From contig JANEZZ010000308.1 in the NCBI GenBank assembly GCA_026122225.1, positions 84,712 to 148,711 on the forward strand: 64,000 bases of DNA, in the 5' to 3' direction. This document shows, in pieces, positions 12,324 through 23,580 of the stretch (positions are counted from its first letter, which is position 1; each line of letters begins with the position of its first letter). Position numbers and translations under genes: made by a program. The notes below the pieces were generated by a model. That model ran no database searches. It saw nothing but the letters and a program-made list of their open reading frames with translations, and was not told where the DNA came from. Source of the DNA: Heloderma charlesbogerti (lineage: Eukaryota; Chordata; Lepidosauria; Squamata; Helodermatidae).

Positions 12324-12420
12324 GGCGCCGCCGGGAGGACGGGAAGCCCGAGACGGCGCCCGCGGAAGCCGGGCGGCGCCGCGCCGCGGAGGCCCCGCCC
12401 CGCACCTGAGGCGCCGCTCG

Positions 12421-12450
12421 CGGCGGGGCGGGGCGGGCGGGGCGGGGCGG
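12421..12450 (-). promoter_or_regulatory. GC-box cluster upstream of MYO1D
   Basis: Several overlapping GGGCGG motifs lie on the plus strand about 100-130 bp upstream of the MYO1D start codon, in a TATA-less CpG-island context. They are candidate Sp-family sites; this is inference from motif and position. Confidence 0.55.
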
Positions 12451-13149
12451 CCCCCTGCAGCCGCAGGGGCCGCGCCCAGCCGCCTTCCGAGCAGCCGCGG
12501 CGCCGCCTGGCGGCTCCGCTGCGCCGGCGCACCGTGCGGCGTGGCTGCTGCGCCACCCCGCCGGCCCCGGCCCGAGAGGCGCGCCCGGGGCCGCCCGCAG
12601 CGCGCGTGCCGGGAGCAGAGCTGGCCTCTCCCGGCCTCTTCCCGCACCGGCTCCGCGCGCCTCTGGCCCCGTCCCGGGCATGCCGTGGGGGACACGAGGG
12701 GCGCGCGGGGGATGGCCGCGCGGGCGGCCCGCAGCGCGGCCTGCTGAGCGCGTCGACGCCCCGCCTTTCCCGCAACGAGCCGGGCCGCGGCTCACCCTCA
12801 CGGCGCCCCGAGGAAGCCGCGCGGACGCCCGGGCTGGCGCGCCGTCCCCGGGCAGGCGGCGCGCAGCGCTCGCCCCCTTTTCCAGCCCCAGTCCCGGGGC
12901 GGCGGTGGAGGCCCTGGACGGGTGCGGGGCAGTGCCGTGTGCGCGGGGGAGCAGGCGGCATCCGGACGAGGGGGAAGTCCTGTGGCCGGGCAGTTCGCGC
13001 AGCTGGCCAGAGGCCTGGGCCCGGGCCCGGCTCTGGCGGCGTCGCACTCGCCCCGCGGAGCCGGAAGCCCGGCCTGGGAGCGCTCCTTGGCGCAGCGCGG
13101 CTGCGGAGGTTCTGCTGGCATCAGATGCTGGGAGCACTTTGTACCAGCC

Positions 13150-13735
13150 TAGGCTGGCCAGGGGGCTGTGCGCCCTGTAGAAAAAGCTGGCCTGGCCATG
13201 GCGATGCACGCCTCGGTTCGGTCCAGATTAGATTACTGCAACGCACTCTGTGTGGGGCTGCCCGTGAAGACAATTCAGAAACTGCAGTAGTACAACAGCT
13301 AAAACATTTTCAGGAGCTAGGCATGGATCATATTATTCCAAGTCTATATTATTACCTTTGGCTTCCTGTTAGTTTTCAAACCCAATCCAAGGGCTGGTTT
13401 TGACCCTTAAAGCCCTAAATGGGTTGAGGCCACCTTATTTGCACAACCACCTACACTCATATGGGCCTGCACAAGCATTTAGATCAATGTCAGAGGCTTT
13501 CCTCCACCAGCAAGAGCCAGTACTAGGTGGGTACTAGGGATAAGAGTGGTAGCCCCACACCTTTGCAACTCACTCCCCAGAGAAATATGTATGGCTTCAC
13601 CACTGCTTAAAAAAAGACAATCTTGAAGACGCATTTTTTCCAGTCTGCATTTAGTGCTCACAAATCACTAGCTGTCACTGCTTCCCCTGAATATGTGTGT
13701 GTTTAATTGTACTTGTATTTCTATATTTTTATCAC
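13150..13735 (+). mobile_element. L2-like LINE 3' fragment
   Basis: The plus strand encodes RSRLDYCNALCVGLPVKTIQ and then LPVSFQ...LALKALNG-like sequence in shifted frames, matching the L2 C-terminal block (SSRLDYCNALYVGLPLKTVR). It abuts the CpG island edge and is older than the copies at 46-55 kb. Confidence 0.7.
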
Positions 13736-13739
13736 ACTC

Positions 13740-14177
13740 GGAGGGAGCTATCCTGTGGCCCCTACACAGAGTCTGTGGGGCCATAGGATATTTTGGATTC
13801 CTGGATCTGAGGCTGGAGACAGCACTCCAACCTCAGACCCAGGGATCCGAGCTCCCCTCCCAGCCAGCACAGAGAGAACCATGCTGGCTGCCTCTCCGCG
13901 CTGCAAAACAACCATAGAGAGAAGGCAAAGGGGGCGTTCCCAGAGGAGGGGAGGGGCTGGCTTACGCTGCATCCTGAGACCACCCCAGCCTCCTTCCCTC
14001 CACAGAGCCTCAGCTAGATGGTTGAAAAGGCCCATTTAGCTGAAATGCAGGGCAAGAGGCACAGCGGAGGTGAGGATCGCCTCCACTGCACCTCCCTCTC
14101 TGCACTGGATGCTCACAAGCCTCTGGGTTTGGAGGTTTGCAAATATCAAGGGTGGACCACATAGGATTGTGCCCTAA
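13740..14177. mobile_element. Candidate MITE with GCGCAATCCTA-type ends (copy b)
   Basis: The left end GGGAGCTATCCTGTGGCC pairs with the inverted right end (GGACCACATAGGATTGTGCC). There is no transposase. It is the same terminal family as at 2182 and 61694. Confidence 0.35.
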
Positions 14178-14299
14178 ATCACCTTGTGAGGTCAGTACCC
14201 CCTGAAAGGCAGATTAAAAATCTCTGAAGTAAAAGGTGGTGCTAGCAACAATCGAAGATAGCAGCTTAGATCAGGATCCTGATTTTCCTCTGTAGTATT

Positions 14300-15540
14300 T
14301 GACCTACAAATGGACTAAACGGAAAGGTAAATATCTCACCAATATATAAAATAGAAGGGGATATCCCAAGGAACTCACCGAAATTGTGATAAAAGCTTGA
14401 CTGCATATTTTGGGCCAAAGGCATCAGAGCAAGGTCTAGGAGAAGAGGGTGGGGAAGGCCTGAATGTGGGCACAAATCTCTAAAAGCAGCAGACGAGGAC
14501 ATGGACACCTTCACAGAGATCATGAAAGAAGTAAAAGGCTTAAGGGAGGACAGGTCCAAAATAATTAAGACCCTGGAAAGACAAATAGGTGAGGTGGCAG
14601 CTAAACTCACCAGGACTGGGGGGGAAAGCATCCCAAGCCATCTTGGCTGGGAATGTAAAATTAAATAAATGCAAAGCTCTTACAAACATATTTAGAACTC
14701 CAGCAGTGCTTAGAATACCTTGAAAACTATAAGAGAAGGGCCAGCTTAAGATTCAGGTGATCAAGGAGACAGCAGAAGGGCAGGGTAAGATCCCATTTAT
14801 AAGCACCTGGCTGGCCAAAACCCTCCTGGAGGCAAAGCTTGTGTGCACAGACATAGCAAGAACACAAAGGGCCTTTTGTGCAAGACCAGCAGAGGGGGCA
14901 TAACCCAGAGGTTTAATTGTATGTTCTTACAACTCAAGACACCATCCTAGCCAAAACATGTGCAGGAACAAAAATTGTATATCAACAATAGTAAAGATCC
15001 CATTTATAAGCACCTGGCTGGCCAAAACCCTCCTGGAGGCAAAGCTTGTGTGCACAGACATAGCAAGAACACAAAGGGCCTTTTGTGCAAGACCAGCAGA
15101 GGGGGCATAACCCAGAGGTTTAATTGTATGTTCTTACAACTCGGGCTTAAAAGACACCATCCTAGCCAAAACATGTGCAGGAACAAAAATTGTATATCAA
15201 CAACAGTAAATACAAATATATCAAGACACCGGTCCTGTCACCCTGCAGAATCACAGCGAACACAGTATTGTACAGAATAGCTAAAACAAGCAGGGATTGA
15301 TGGAGATACCCCTTTAAAATTATAATTCTCTAAATGACACAATTACAATACTCATCAAGCATAATGAAGCAAAAGAATTCTTGCTGCGTATGATCCATTT
15401 TCAGTCAAAAGGATGAGGGGAATAAAACCACAGAGGATAGACCCATTGCAGCCAAGCAGTGAAACTGGACCTACAGAGGGAAAGCAAAACAGATTTAAGC
15501 ACGTTCCCAAAACAAAGCTAAGCTAAGCAAGAAAAAGCAT
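14300..15540 (+). mobile_element. L1 ORF1-like remnant carrying a tandem duplication
   Basis: The plus strand reads DEDMDTFTEIMKEVKGL and RSKIIKTLERQIGEVAAKL, a coiled-coil-like stretch of L1 ORF1 type. Downstream, RGHNPEV and then VLTTQDTILAKT-like sequence sits where the ORF1 RNA-binding part is expected. Frames are broken many times. Assignment is by pattern only. Confidence 0.4.
14789..15210 (+). repeat. Near-perfect ~207-bp tandem duplication
   Basis: The unit beginning GATCCCATTTATAAGCACCT occurs at 14789-14995 and again at 14996-15210. The copies are nearly identical; copy 2 has about 8 extra bases (GGGCTTAA) in the middle and a T/C change near the end. This indicates a recent duplication inside older L1-like sequence. 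Confidence 0.9.
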
Positions 15541-15665
15541 AAGATGCCTGAAATGCAAAAGACATCACCCTTAAAAGATATGCTCTTTATTAAACATAAA
15601 CAATTACTGTATGGCTTATTGAATAATAATAGTCCATTCAACATTGTTGTAATTTTTATTTACAG

Positions 15666-15794
15666 ATCTGCATCAGGCGGGATTGGATCTCACAATGGAA
15701 ACCTCCATTGCGTTCCCCAGTTCAACATGCCTCTAGGCAGCATTGGGCCAGACATCCAAGCAAGGTTCTCTGTTGATGGAAGATTGCACAAGAG
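15666..15794 (+). other. Orphan exon-like open segment, unidentified
   Basis: A 129-bp segment is preceded by an excellent acceptor (ATTTTTATTTACAG) and followed by AG|GTATGA. It is open in one frame with phase 2 at both ends, reading ...CVPQFNMPLGSIGPDIQARF... I do not recognise the protein. No second exon in compatible phase was found nearby, and the segment lies just downstream of L1-like debris, so it may be chance. It does not join in frame with the H2B variant: in the frame needed for that join it has a stop (TAG), although a short ATG-initiated segment follows that stop. Confidence 0.25.
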
Positions 15795-15799
15795 GTATG

Positions 15800-17180
15800 A
15801 TGTTTGTATTGTTTGTTGATATGTTAAACATAATGTTATATTTTGCTTATCATAGAAGACAGTGTATGTTAAGTTGAGATATATGGGTTATAACGGATAC
15901 GGTGAGAATGTACAGTCAAACAAAAATAAAGAGGGAAAAGAATAGTATTATAAGGCCACTGTAGTTGCCCTATGTTAAGTGTGACTCGGGTGAATTGCAT
16001 TCTGCCATTATAACCAGAAATTGCATGGGGAGTAGGCCCTGTGGCTTATGCTGAGAAAATGGTGCAACGGACTTCTCTGAAACTTGGCAGTATAGGAGAG
16101 GTGCATTTGAGGATGGTCTGTTCCCATTTTGAGGTAGAAAGGGCAAGAAAATTGCTTATTTATCAGACGTTAAAGTTTGACAAGGGCCCACCAGCAGTTT
16201 CACAGGTATTGTCTGTTTTCCCCCCATAGACTTACATGGGGCTTATTTTTAGTAATGTTTCTCCATTTGTACAGTGTCTTTTTGAAAATGGTTTGTCATC
16301 ATAGGTGAGGGAAAAGGCGTGGTATGCGCTATGTCCCAGGAGACAGAAGGTATTTGTGCTGTTTGAAAAAAGTATGGTTTTTCTCATCTTTTTAATGTAT
16401 GAATCCCGGTCCCAGCGGTGCTCCCCGCTTCCTCCGCCAGCAACCAGTGGGGTGGTGAAGACAATGGGACCCGGACTCGTACATACAGTCGTGGATGAGG
16501 GAGAAAGATCCTGACCCCAATTAGTGTGTTGTGCCTCCAGCCCACCAGGAGCTCTGTTCCCTGAAATCAAATGGGGGGAAACCAGCGAGCAGCTTATAGA
16601 AGAACTAGGATGTATTTAACAGGGAAGGGAAAAGTGCGGAAGAAGCAAAACAAACTTCCAAATGAATAAATAATTTAAAGTAAGTCTGTAAGCAATAAAA
16701 TGGAGGGACTTATACTGTCCACAAAGGCAGGTTATTTTTCTTAAGACCTATCTGTAGCTGTGCAGTCCAGGACCCAAAAGTAACTGGAGGCCTCAGGTAT
16801 GGCCTGTTTGTTACAGAGCTGCTGCTGCCTGGCAACTGCGGGGAGGGCAGAAAGCAGCTCCCTTTCTGGCCTTGCTCAGCCTCCTCAGGACCTCTCTTTT
16901 CTGCCTCTGGGGGTGTCTCCGCCAGCTATATACTTTGAGCTGGCTGCATCTGGGGGTCGTTAGGGATACATGACGTCGTGGCCATCCAGCAGACACCCTG
17001 GAGCTTATCACGGAAGAACCAGATTGCCTGAGACTGCTTGAAGTCAGATTCTTTTCCTTAAGTCGGGTTCTCCCCAGTAAAGCTGTTGGGGGCCCCAACC
17101 CCCACATTGACCTAGGGCATGCTAGCCCTGCTCAGGAGTGTGCCTTTCACCATGACCCCGGTCAAGGGGTGTCTCCTGTC
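15800..17180. other. Unassigned intergenic sequence
   Basis: No gene or clear repeat. Short open frames lack recognisable domains. The stretch around 16020-16600 has a transposon-like look (mixed GC) but no identifiable ends. Confidence 0.4.
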
Positions 17181-17184
17181 CCTG

Positions 17185-17840
17185 TGTCTCCCAGCACAAA
17201 CCAATTAGTGTCTACTCAGAAGTACCTCCCATTGTGGTCAATGAGGCTTGTCCCTTGAATGTGCACGCTATCATTTACAGAGATCTTCCTCAATTGAAAT
17301 AACACATTTTAAAGCCCTGCTTCCCTAAAGGCTGTAAAGCACTTCCCCAAAGCTGCAATTCTCCATTGTTTGGTTTATTCCCTTCGGAAGTAACTAATTC
17401 ATATTTTCGTTCATGCGCAGCATCGGGTTAGAAAGGGGGCTAGTTTCCCTTCCCTTCGTTTCCCCTCCCTGTCCTTCCCAGCACAAACTTATGTGTGTCT
17501 ACTCAGAAGTAACTCCCACTGTAGTCAATTAGGCTTATGCGGCTTGTTCCAGAAATGCATACTCCTGAAGTTACTGAGATTCCCGTGAATCGAAATAATG
17601 CATTTGGAGAGCCTTAATGTCAAAGCTTCAAAGCTTCAATTGATCGCAGCAGGGCAGCGAGAACACTGTGTTCCTAAAGGATTATTTATTTAAGGAAGTA
17701 ACTAATGCGAGGGGAAGGGGGAGAGAGAGAGAAAGAAGGAGATTGCTCACAGCTTCGGCAGCTTCAGGGCAGGGAGAACTTTGTGTTCCGGTGAGGATTG
17801 TTGGTTTAAGGAGGTACTTAATGTGGGGGCGGGGGAGAGA
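17185..17840 (+). repeat. Degenerate tandem repeats (two nested units)
   Basis: CCCAGCACAAAC...GTGTCTACTCAGAAGTA...GTCAAT recurs at about 17200 and 17478. AGGGCAG(C)GAGAAC...TGTGTTC...TTTAAGGA(A/G)GTA(A)CT(T)AATG(C/T)G recurs at about 17652 and 17776, each followed by GA/GGG-rich runs. The TCTACTCAGAAGTAA motif is a widespread reptile repeat motif; these are diverged duplicated units. Confidence 0.5.
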
Positions 17841-18211
17841 AGGAGAGTGATTTTTGCCAAGACACTGGAGGAAACCTCCTAGGATTTTATCGAAGGAGAA
17901 AGGGGGGAAGAGCCTGGAGGAGGGGAGCCTCTCTTATTGGTTGAGCAGCCCCAGACAGTCAGATGGCATTCACCCCAACCCCCACCTCCATCAGGAAGTA
18001 TCTTATACTGGTGCGGTGCACTCGCTCGTGGAGCCCTGCGCAGACACAAATGCACCAGAGCCGATCCCTTGAAAAAATCTGGGTAATCCTCCATTCGCTT
18101 TTCCTTCCGTTGTCATGGGGACACCCGCCCTGTCTTTCCCTCTTCACAGTTTCCTCTGCCTGCTTTTCTCTCCTCACAGTGTCCTCAGAATCAATTTGGG
18201 GTTCTTAAATA

Positions 18212-19095
18212 CTAACGTCCAAATTTATATATTCGTGTCAGAAGCATCGCAGTTAAAAACATACTATAACACATAACATTTAAAGTATAAAATGTAGAAG
18301 CTAAAATATATTTGTATGCTGCTTCTCTACGAACAGCAGGCAGGGCAATGCCAGCTATATGATAGATCTTATCTAGAGAAGTAGGTTCTAGACATCCGGT
18401 AATGACTCTACTTGTTTCATTCAAAGCAACATCAGCTTGCCCAGCATGTGCTGATTTGTACCAAGCTGGGCAGGTGTGTTCGCCGGCCGCGCGGCAGAGG
18501 GCTGATGCTGCAGTCTCAGGAACCCTGGGTTCAGCACCCCAAGTAGTGCTCGTTAATTTCCTAATGATGCTATTTGACCTTCAGTTTAGTGTGGATGCAG
18601 TGCTGTCTATATGTTAAGGCCCTATCCAAAGTAACCCCTAAATATTTAGGGTTAGTGCAATGCTCCAATAACACTCCTGTGACTGTCCATGTAATTTGCA
18701 GCTTCCCAGTAGCTTGCTTATTGCGTAGATGGAAGGCACATGCCTGAGTTTTTGCTGGATTTGGCCTTAGCTGGTTTTCACAGTAATATCGGTCCAGCTC
18801 TTCCAGAGCTTCGGTTAATCGTTGTTCTACCTCCTCGAATGTTTTTCCTTGTGTGGCCATTACCCGATGGTCAGCATATATATAATTATTAGTTCCTGTG
18901 GGAAGCGGTTGATCGTTAGTGTAGATATTGAAGAGAGTTGGCGCTAATACACTTCCCTGTGGTAGGCCATTCCGCTGATTCCTCCACCTACTTCGTCTTC
19001 CCTGGAATTCCACGAAAACCTACGTTTCTGAAGCAGATTCCTAAAGTTTGTAAGTTTAAAGTCTTTAGTTATGTCGTATCTTCCAAATAGTAGCA
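18212..19095 (-). mobile_element. Non-LTR RT fragment of a Jockey-like family
   Basis: The minus strand encodes NGLPQGSVLAPTLFNIYTND, then IYAD (Y-A-D-H in place of Y-A-D-D), FEEVEQRLTEALEELDRYY, KTQACAFHLRN and PKYLGVTLDRALTYRQH. After a frame break it reads CPAWYKSAHAGQADVALNE, VITGCLEPTSLDKIY and IAGIALPAVRREA. This block order is that of a Jockey-type RT (thumb plus C-terminal region) and is clearly different from the CR1, L2, BovB and L1 copies here. The active-site D-to-H change and frameshift show it is dead. It directly abuts the CR1 3' end at 19118. Confidence 0.7.
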
Positions 19096-19117
19096 ACTTT
19101 TACAGGCAAATAGGATT

Positions 19118-22100
19118 CATAGAATCATAGAATAGTAGGGTTGGAAGGGGCCTACAAGGCCATTGAGTCCAACCCCCTGCTCAATGCAGGAACCCAAGTC
19201 AGAACATCCCTGACAAATGGCTGTCCAGCCTCCTCTTGAATGCCTCCAGTGTGGGAGAGCCCACCACCTCCCCAGGTAATTGGTTCCATTGTCGTATTGC
19301 TCTTACAGTCAGGACGTTTTTCCTGATGTTCAGCCGGAATCTGGCTTCCTGCAACTTGAGCCCATTATTCTGTGTCCTGCACTCTGGGAGGATCAAGAAG
19401 AGATCCTGGCCTTCTTCTCTGTGACAACCTTTCAAGTACTTGAAGAGTGCTATCATATCTCCCCTCAGTCTTCTCTTCTCAAGGCTAAACATGCCCAGTT
19501 CTTTCAGCCTCTCTTCATAGGGCTTTGTTTCCAGTCCCCTGATCACCTTTGTTGCCCTCCTCTGAACCCTCTCCAGTTTGTCTGCATCCTTCTTAAAGTG
19601 TGGTGCACAGAACTGGACACAGTACTCCAGATGAGGCCTAACCAGTGCTGAGAAGAGGGGAACTAGTACTTCCCGGGATTTGGAAGCTATGCTTCTATTA
19701 ATGCAGCCCAAAAGAGCATTGGCCTTTTTTGCAGCCACATCACCTTGTTGGCTCATATTCAGCTTGTGATTGACAACAATTCCAAGATCCTTCTCGCTTG
19801 TAGTGTGGTTGAGCCACGTATCTCCCATCTTGTAACTGTGCATTTGATTTCTTTTTCCTAGGTGCAGAACTTGGCATTTATCCCTAGTAAATGTCATTCT
19901 GTTGTTTTCTGCCCAGCGCTCCAGTCTATCCAGATCACTTTGAATTTTGTTTCTGTCTTCCAAAGTATTAGCTATCCCGCCCAATTTTGTGTCATCTGCA
20001 CATTTGATCAGCATTCCCTGCACCTCCTCCTCCAAGTCATTAATACAAATGCGGAAGAGCACTGGGCCCAGGACTGAGCCCTACAGTACCCCACTCGTTC
20101 CCTCTCCCCAGTGTGAGAAGGTCCCATTCATAAGCACTCTTTGAGTCCGATTTGTAGCCAACTGTGGATCCACCAGATGGTTGTTTCATCTAGCCCACTT
20201 TGAGCTAGTTTGCTCATCAGGAAATCATGGGGCACTTTGTCGAAAGCTTTGCTGAAGTCGAGGTATATGATGTCTACAGCATTCCCACGGTCTACAAGGG
20301 AGGTGACTTGATCAAAAAATGAGATCAGATTTGTCTGGCAGGACTTGTTTTTGACAAATCCATGTTGGCTTCGAGTCATCACGGCATTGTTGTCAAGGTG
20401 CTTCCAGATGGATTGCTGTATCATCTGCTCCAGAATTTTCCCAGGGATTGATGTCAGACTGACTGGTCTGTAGTTCCCACGTTCCTCCTTTTTACCCTTT
20501 TTGAAGATAGGGACAACATTAGCCCTCCTCCAGTCATCTGGCACTTCCCCCATCCTCCATGATTTCTCGAAGAGAATAGACAGCGGTTCTGAGAGTTCTT
20601 CTGCCAGTTCCTTTATTACTCCAAGATGCAGTTCATCTGGCCCTGGAGATTTGAACTCATTCAAGTAATTAGGTGTTCCTTGACCATATGCCTATCGATC
20701 TCAAGCTGCAATCCTGCCCCTTCAGCCTGTACTTCGCCTTTGCCAGGGGTGTCATAGACCCTCTTTTGGGAGAAGACTGAGCCAAAGTAGGAATTGAGTG
20801 CTTCTGCCTTTTCTTTGTCCTCTGTTATCATTTTGCCATCCTTATTTAATAGCTGAACCACCATTTCTTTCCTCTGCCTTTTACTATGCATGTAGCTGAA
20901 GAAAGCTTTTTTGTTGTTTTGAGCATCCCTTGCTAACCTCAGCTTGTTCTCAGCTTTAGCCTTTCTGACACCATCCCTGCAATTCTGTGCTATCTGCCTG
21001 TACTCTTCCTTTGTTACTTGGCCTTCTTTCCACTTCCTATACGTGTCCTTTTTTGTTTTCAGGTCATCCCTAAGCTTTTTGTGAAGCCACATTGGCTTCT
21101 TCTGTTGTCTTCCACCTTTTCTTCTTGTTTGAATGGTTTGTGATTGTGCCTTGAGAATTCCCTTTTTTAAAAGCTCCCACCCATCTTGAACTCCTTTTCT
21201 TGTTAGCGTCGCTTGCCATGGGACTTTACTGATCATTGTTCTGAGTTTATTAAAATCAGCTTTCCTAAAATCCAGGGTACGCGTTTGACTACACTCGGCT
21301 TTTGCTTCCCTTAGAACCAAGAACTCAAGTACAACATGGTCACTTTCCCCCAGAGTTCCTGTAACTGCTACTTGATCCACTAAGTCATCTCTGTTGGTTA
21401 GGATCAAGTCAAGAATAGCCGATCCTCTAGTTTCTTCCTCTACTTTCTGTAGGAGGAAGTTATCCGCCACACAAGTCAGGAATTTCCTGGAGGGGCCATG
21501 TTTTGCAGAATTTGTCTCCCAACAAATATCGGGGAAATTGAAGTCCCCCATTACTACTGCGTCATGCTTCCTTAAAACATTGGCTATTTGCTTTTCAAAA
21601 GTTTCATCCTTGTCTTCTCCTTGATTGGGTGGCCGGTAGTAGACTCCGACCACCAGGTTCCTTTTATTCTTTGCTCCATTTATTTCAACCCAGATGCTCT
21701 CGATGGGGCTACCAAGCTCATTCTCCTGTATTTCTGTGCAGAGAGATGTCTTTTTCACATACAGTGCAACCCCACCTCCCTTTCTGTTCCTCCTGTTCTT
21801 TTTGAACAAGTTATATCCTTCAATTGCTGTATTCCAGTCATGAGAGTCATCCCACCAAGTCTCAGTTATACCTATCAGGTCATAATTTCCCTCTTGTATT
21901 AAGAGTTCAAGTTCATTCTGTTTGTTTCCCATACTCTGGGCATTAGTATATAGACATCGAAGACCATGTGCTTCATAGTCTGGCTTTCTTCCTACATGTG
22001 TCTGAAGACTATTATTGGGCGCTATCAGAGCTGTTCTCTCCATTGCAGTGCATGCGCCTACGTCCATTGTTACCCCCAACATTACATCTCCCTTCCCCAT

Positions 22101-22860
22101 AGGATTCAGTTTAAAGGCCTCCTGATGAAGTTCTTCATGCTGTGGCCAAACACATTCTTCCCAGCCTTTGTGAGGTGCAACCCGTCCCTAGCCAACAGCC
22201 CATCTTCCAGGAAGTATAGGCCATGGTCCCAGAATCCAAATCTCTCTCCTCGGCACCACCTTTGTAGCCAGTCATTCACCCGGAGTATTTTTCGTTCCCT
22301 TTCTATCTTTGAACTACTGGAAGGATGGATGAGAAAACTATCTGGGCCCCAAAGTTCTTGAGTTTCCTCCCCAAAGCTTCAAAGTCTGACGTGATCTCTT
22401 CGTTGCTCCGCTTGGCAGTATCATTTTTTTCCCACATGGATGAGAAGAAAGGGATACCTGTCAGTGGGCTTTATGAGCGCAGGCAACCTTTCAGTCACGT
22501 CTCTAATTTGTTCTCCTGGGAGACAACATACCTGGCGAGTCCAAGGGTCTTCGCGACATACTTGGGTCTCGATCCCACGCACCAAGGAGTCTCCCACTAC
22601 TACCACTCTTCTCTTCTTCTTCTTGTAGGCCTGGGTTTCATCACCTCTGTTTAACTGACCTTCAGCCTCTTGCTCACTCTCATGCAGGTTCCCCTGTGAT
22701 TCTTCCTCTGCAGGCTGTCCTCCAGTCTCATCCGCAAGTAACTGGAATCGGTTCCACATGGAATCGGTTTTGGGGAAGGATTGATGCCTCCTTCCCCAAA
22801 AGGGCCTGGAATCTAGTATTGGAGGCATAGCGAAGGGCTTTCCCAGGGGCGCTGCACTGG
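19118..22860 (-). mobile_element. Near-full-length CR1 LINE (ORF1 part + ORF2)
   Basis: Reading leftward: ORF1 esterase-like block RRVVVVGDSLVRGIETQVC and YPFLLIHVGK (about 22900-22421), then ORF2 from 22100 with endonuclease LRCLYTNAQSMGNKQNELEL, ITETWWDDSHDW and VMGDFNFPDICWETN. RT follows from 20664 (NEFKSPGPDELH, YRPVSLTSIPGK, SQHGFVKNKSCQTNL, LDFSKAFDKVPHD), FADDTKLGG, and a C-terminal region ending at the characteristic 3' end AGAATCATAGAATAGTAGGG (19121, reverse). Breaks: a frameshift near 20661, one near 20146 and a TAG near 20087. ORF1 N-terminal sequence differs from the copy at 45.7-46.6 kb. Its true 5' end is uncertain (about 22.8-23.0 kb). Internal promoter and RT activity are lost. 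Confidence 0.9.
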
Positions 22861-23059
22861 GGACTTGTGCCGTAGACAGAGCTGCAACCTCGGAAGTGAA
22901 GATCGCCACTCAGACCTTCACCCCGCCCCCCGCTCCTGCTGCCGCAGAATGCTCCGCCCCAGCCACTCTGCCAAGGTCGAGGTCACGAGGTCAGACGCAA
23001 GGGAGAGGGAAAGCGGGAGTCCTGATAAGAAGGAGAGGAGAGGGAGGAGGAGAGGCTAG

Positions 23060-23580
23060 GAGATGCTGGGGGAGGGGATGGGGAGCACAGTTTCCTGGCT
23101 GCGAGCTTGGAGCCAGCAAGCTGAGCAATCCCATCTCGGCTGTTCGCCCCCACACATGCCACGCACACGGCCTCTGTTTGCATTATTCCCCATGCCATGG
23201 CGCGTCCAAACCTGGAGCATGGGGCATCATACTCACTGTACAACCCACAATGTGCTATAGAGGTTGTAGCGTGGGTACAGAGTCCCCCCCCCACAGTGCC
23301 ACATGCCAGGTTTGGATGACATGTCAACCCACAGGCAAATGGCGGTCACACATGTGGGAGCAGGGGGAGCAGCCATGATGGCTGCTTCCCCTGCTGTGGT
23401 CATCCATCCGAAGCCGTCCATAGAGATGTCACTGTGACAATCAGTGTTTAGAAAGTTTGTCCATATCAACCAAAAGCAAGGCTAAGCAGCAAGGAACTAT
23501 ATTAAAGCAGCAAACAAGGGGGATTGGGCATTCCACATATACATAGTTATATTAATTTATATATCATAAACAATAAGACT
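23060..23580. other. Unassigned GC-moderate sequence
   Basis: Between two CR1 copies; contains CATGCCATGG-type short palindromes and CCACA-rich words but no repeat or gene I can name. Confidence 0.35.

Larger units (their letters stand above)
11690..13130. promoter_or_regulatory. CpG island / MYO1D promoter region
   Basis: About 1.4 kb of extremely GC- and CpG-rich DNA surrounds MYO1D exon 1, in sharp contrast to the AT-rich flanks. Long open frames on both strands here are a by-product of the lack of AT-rich stop codons and are not genes. A run of GC boxes (GGGGCGGGGC type, candidate Sp1/KLF sites) at about 12421-12450 lies roughly 100-130 bp upstream of the MYO1D start codon and is the likely core promoter. 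CpG-island promoters are often bidirectional, but I could not identify a plus-strand first exon here. Confidence 0.85.

Noticed and set aside
11505..13403. Several very long open frames (up to about 550 codons) on both strands between 11.5 and 13.4 kb
   Set aside because: They are Ala/Arg/Pro/Gly-rich, overlap in all frames and coincide with the CpG island, where stop codons are rare. Only the 31-codon MYO1D exon has homology and a Kozak start.
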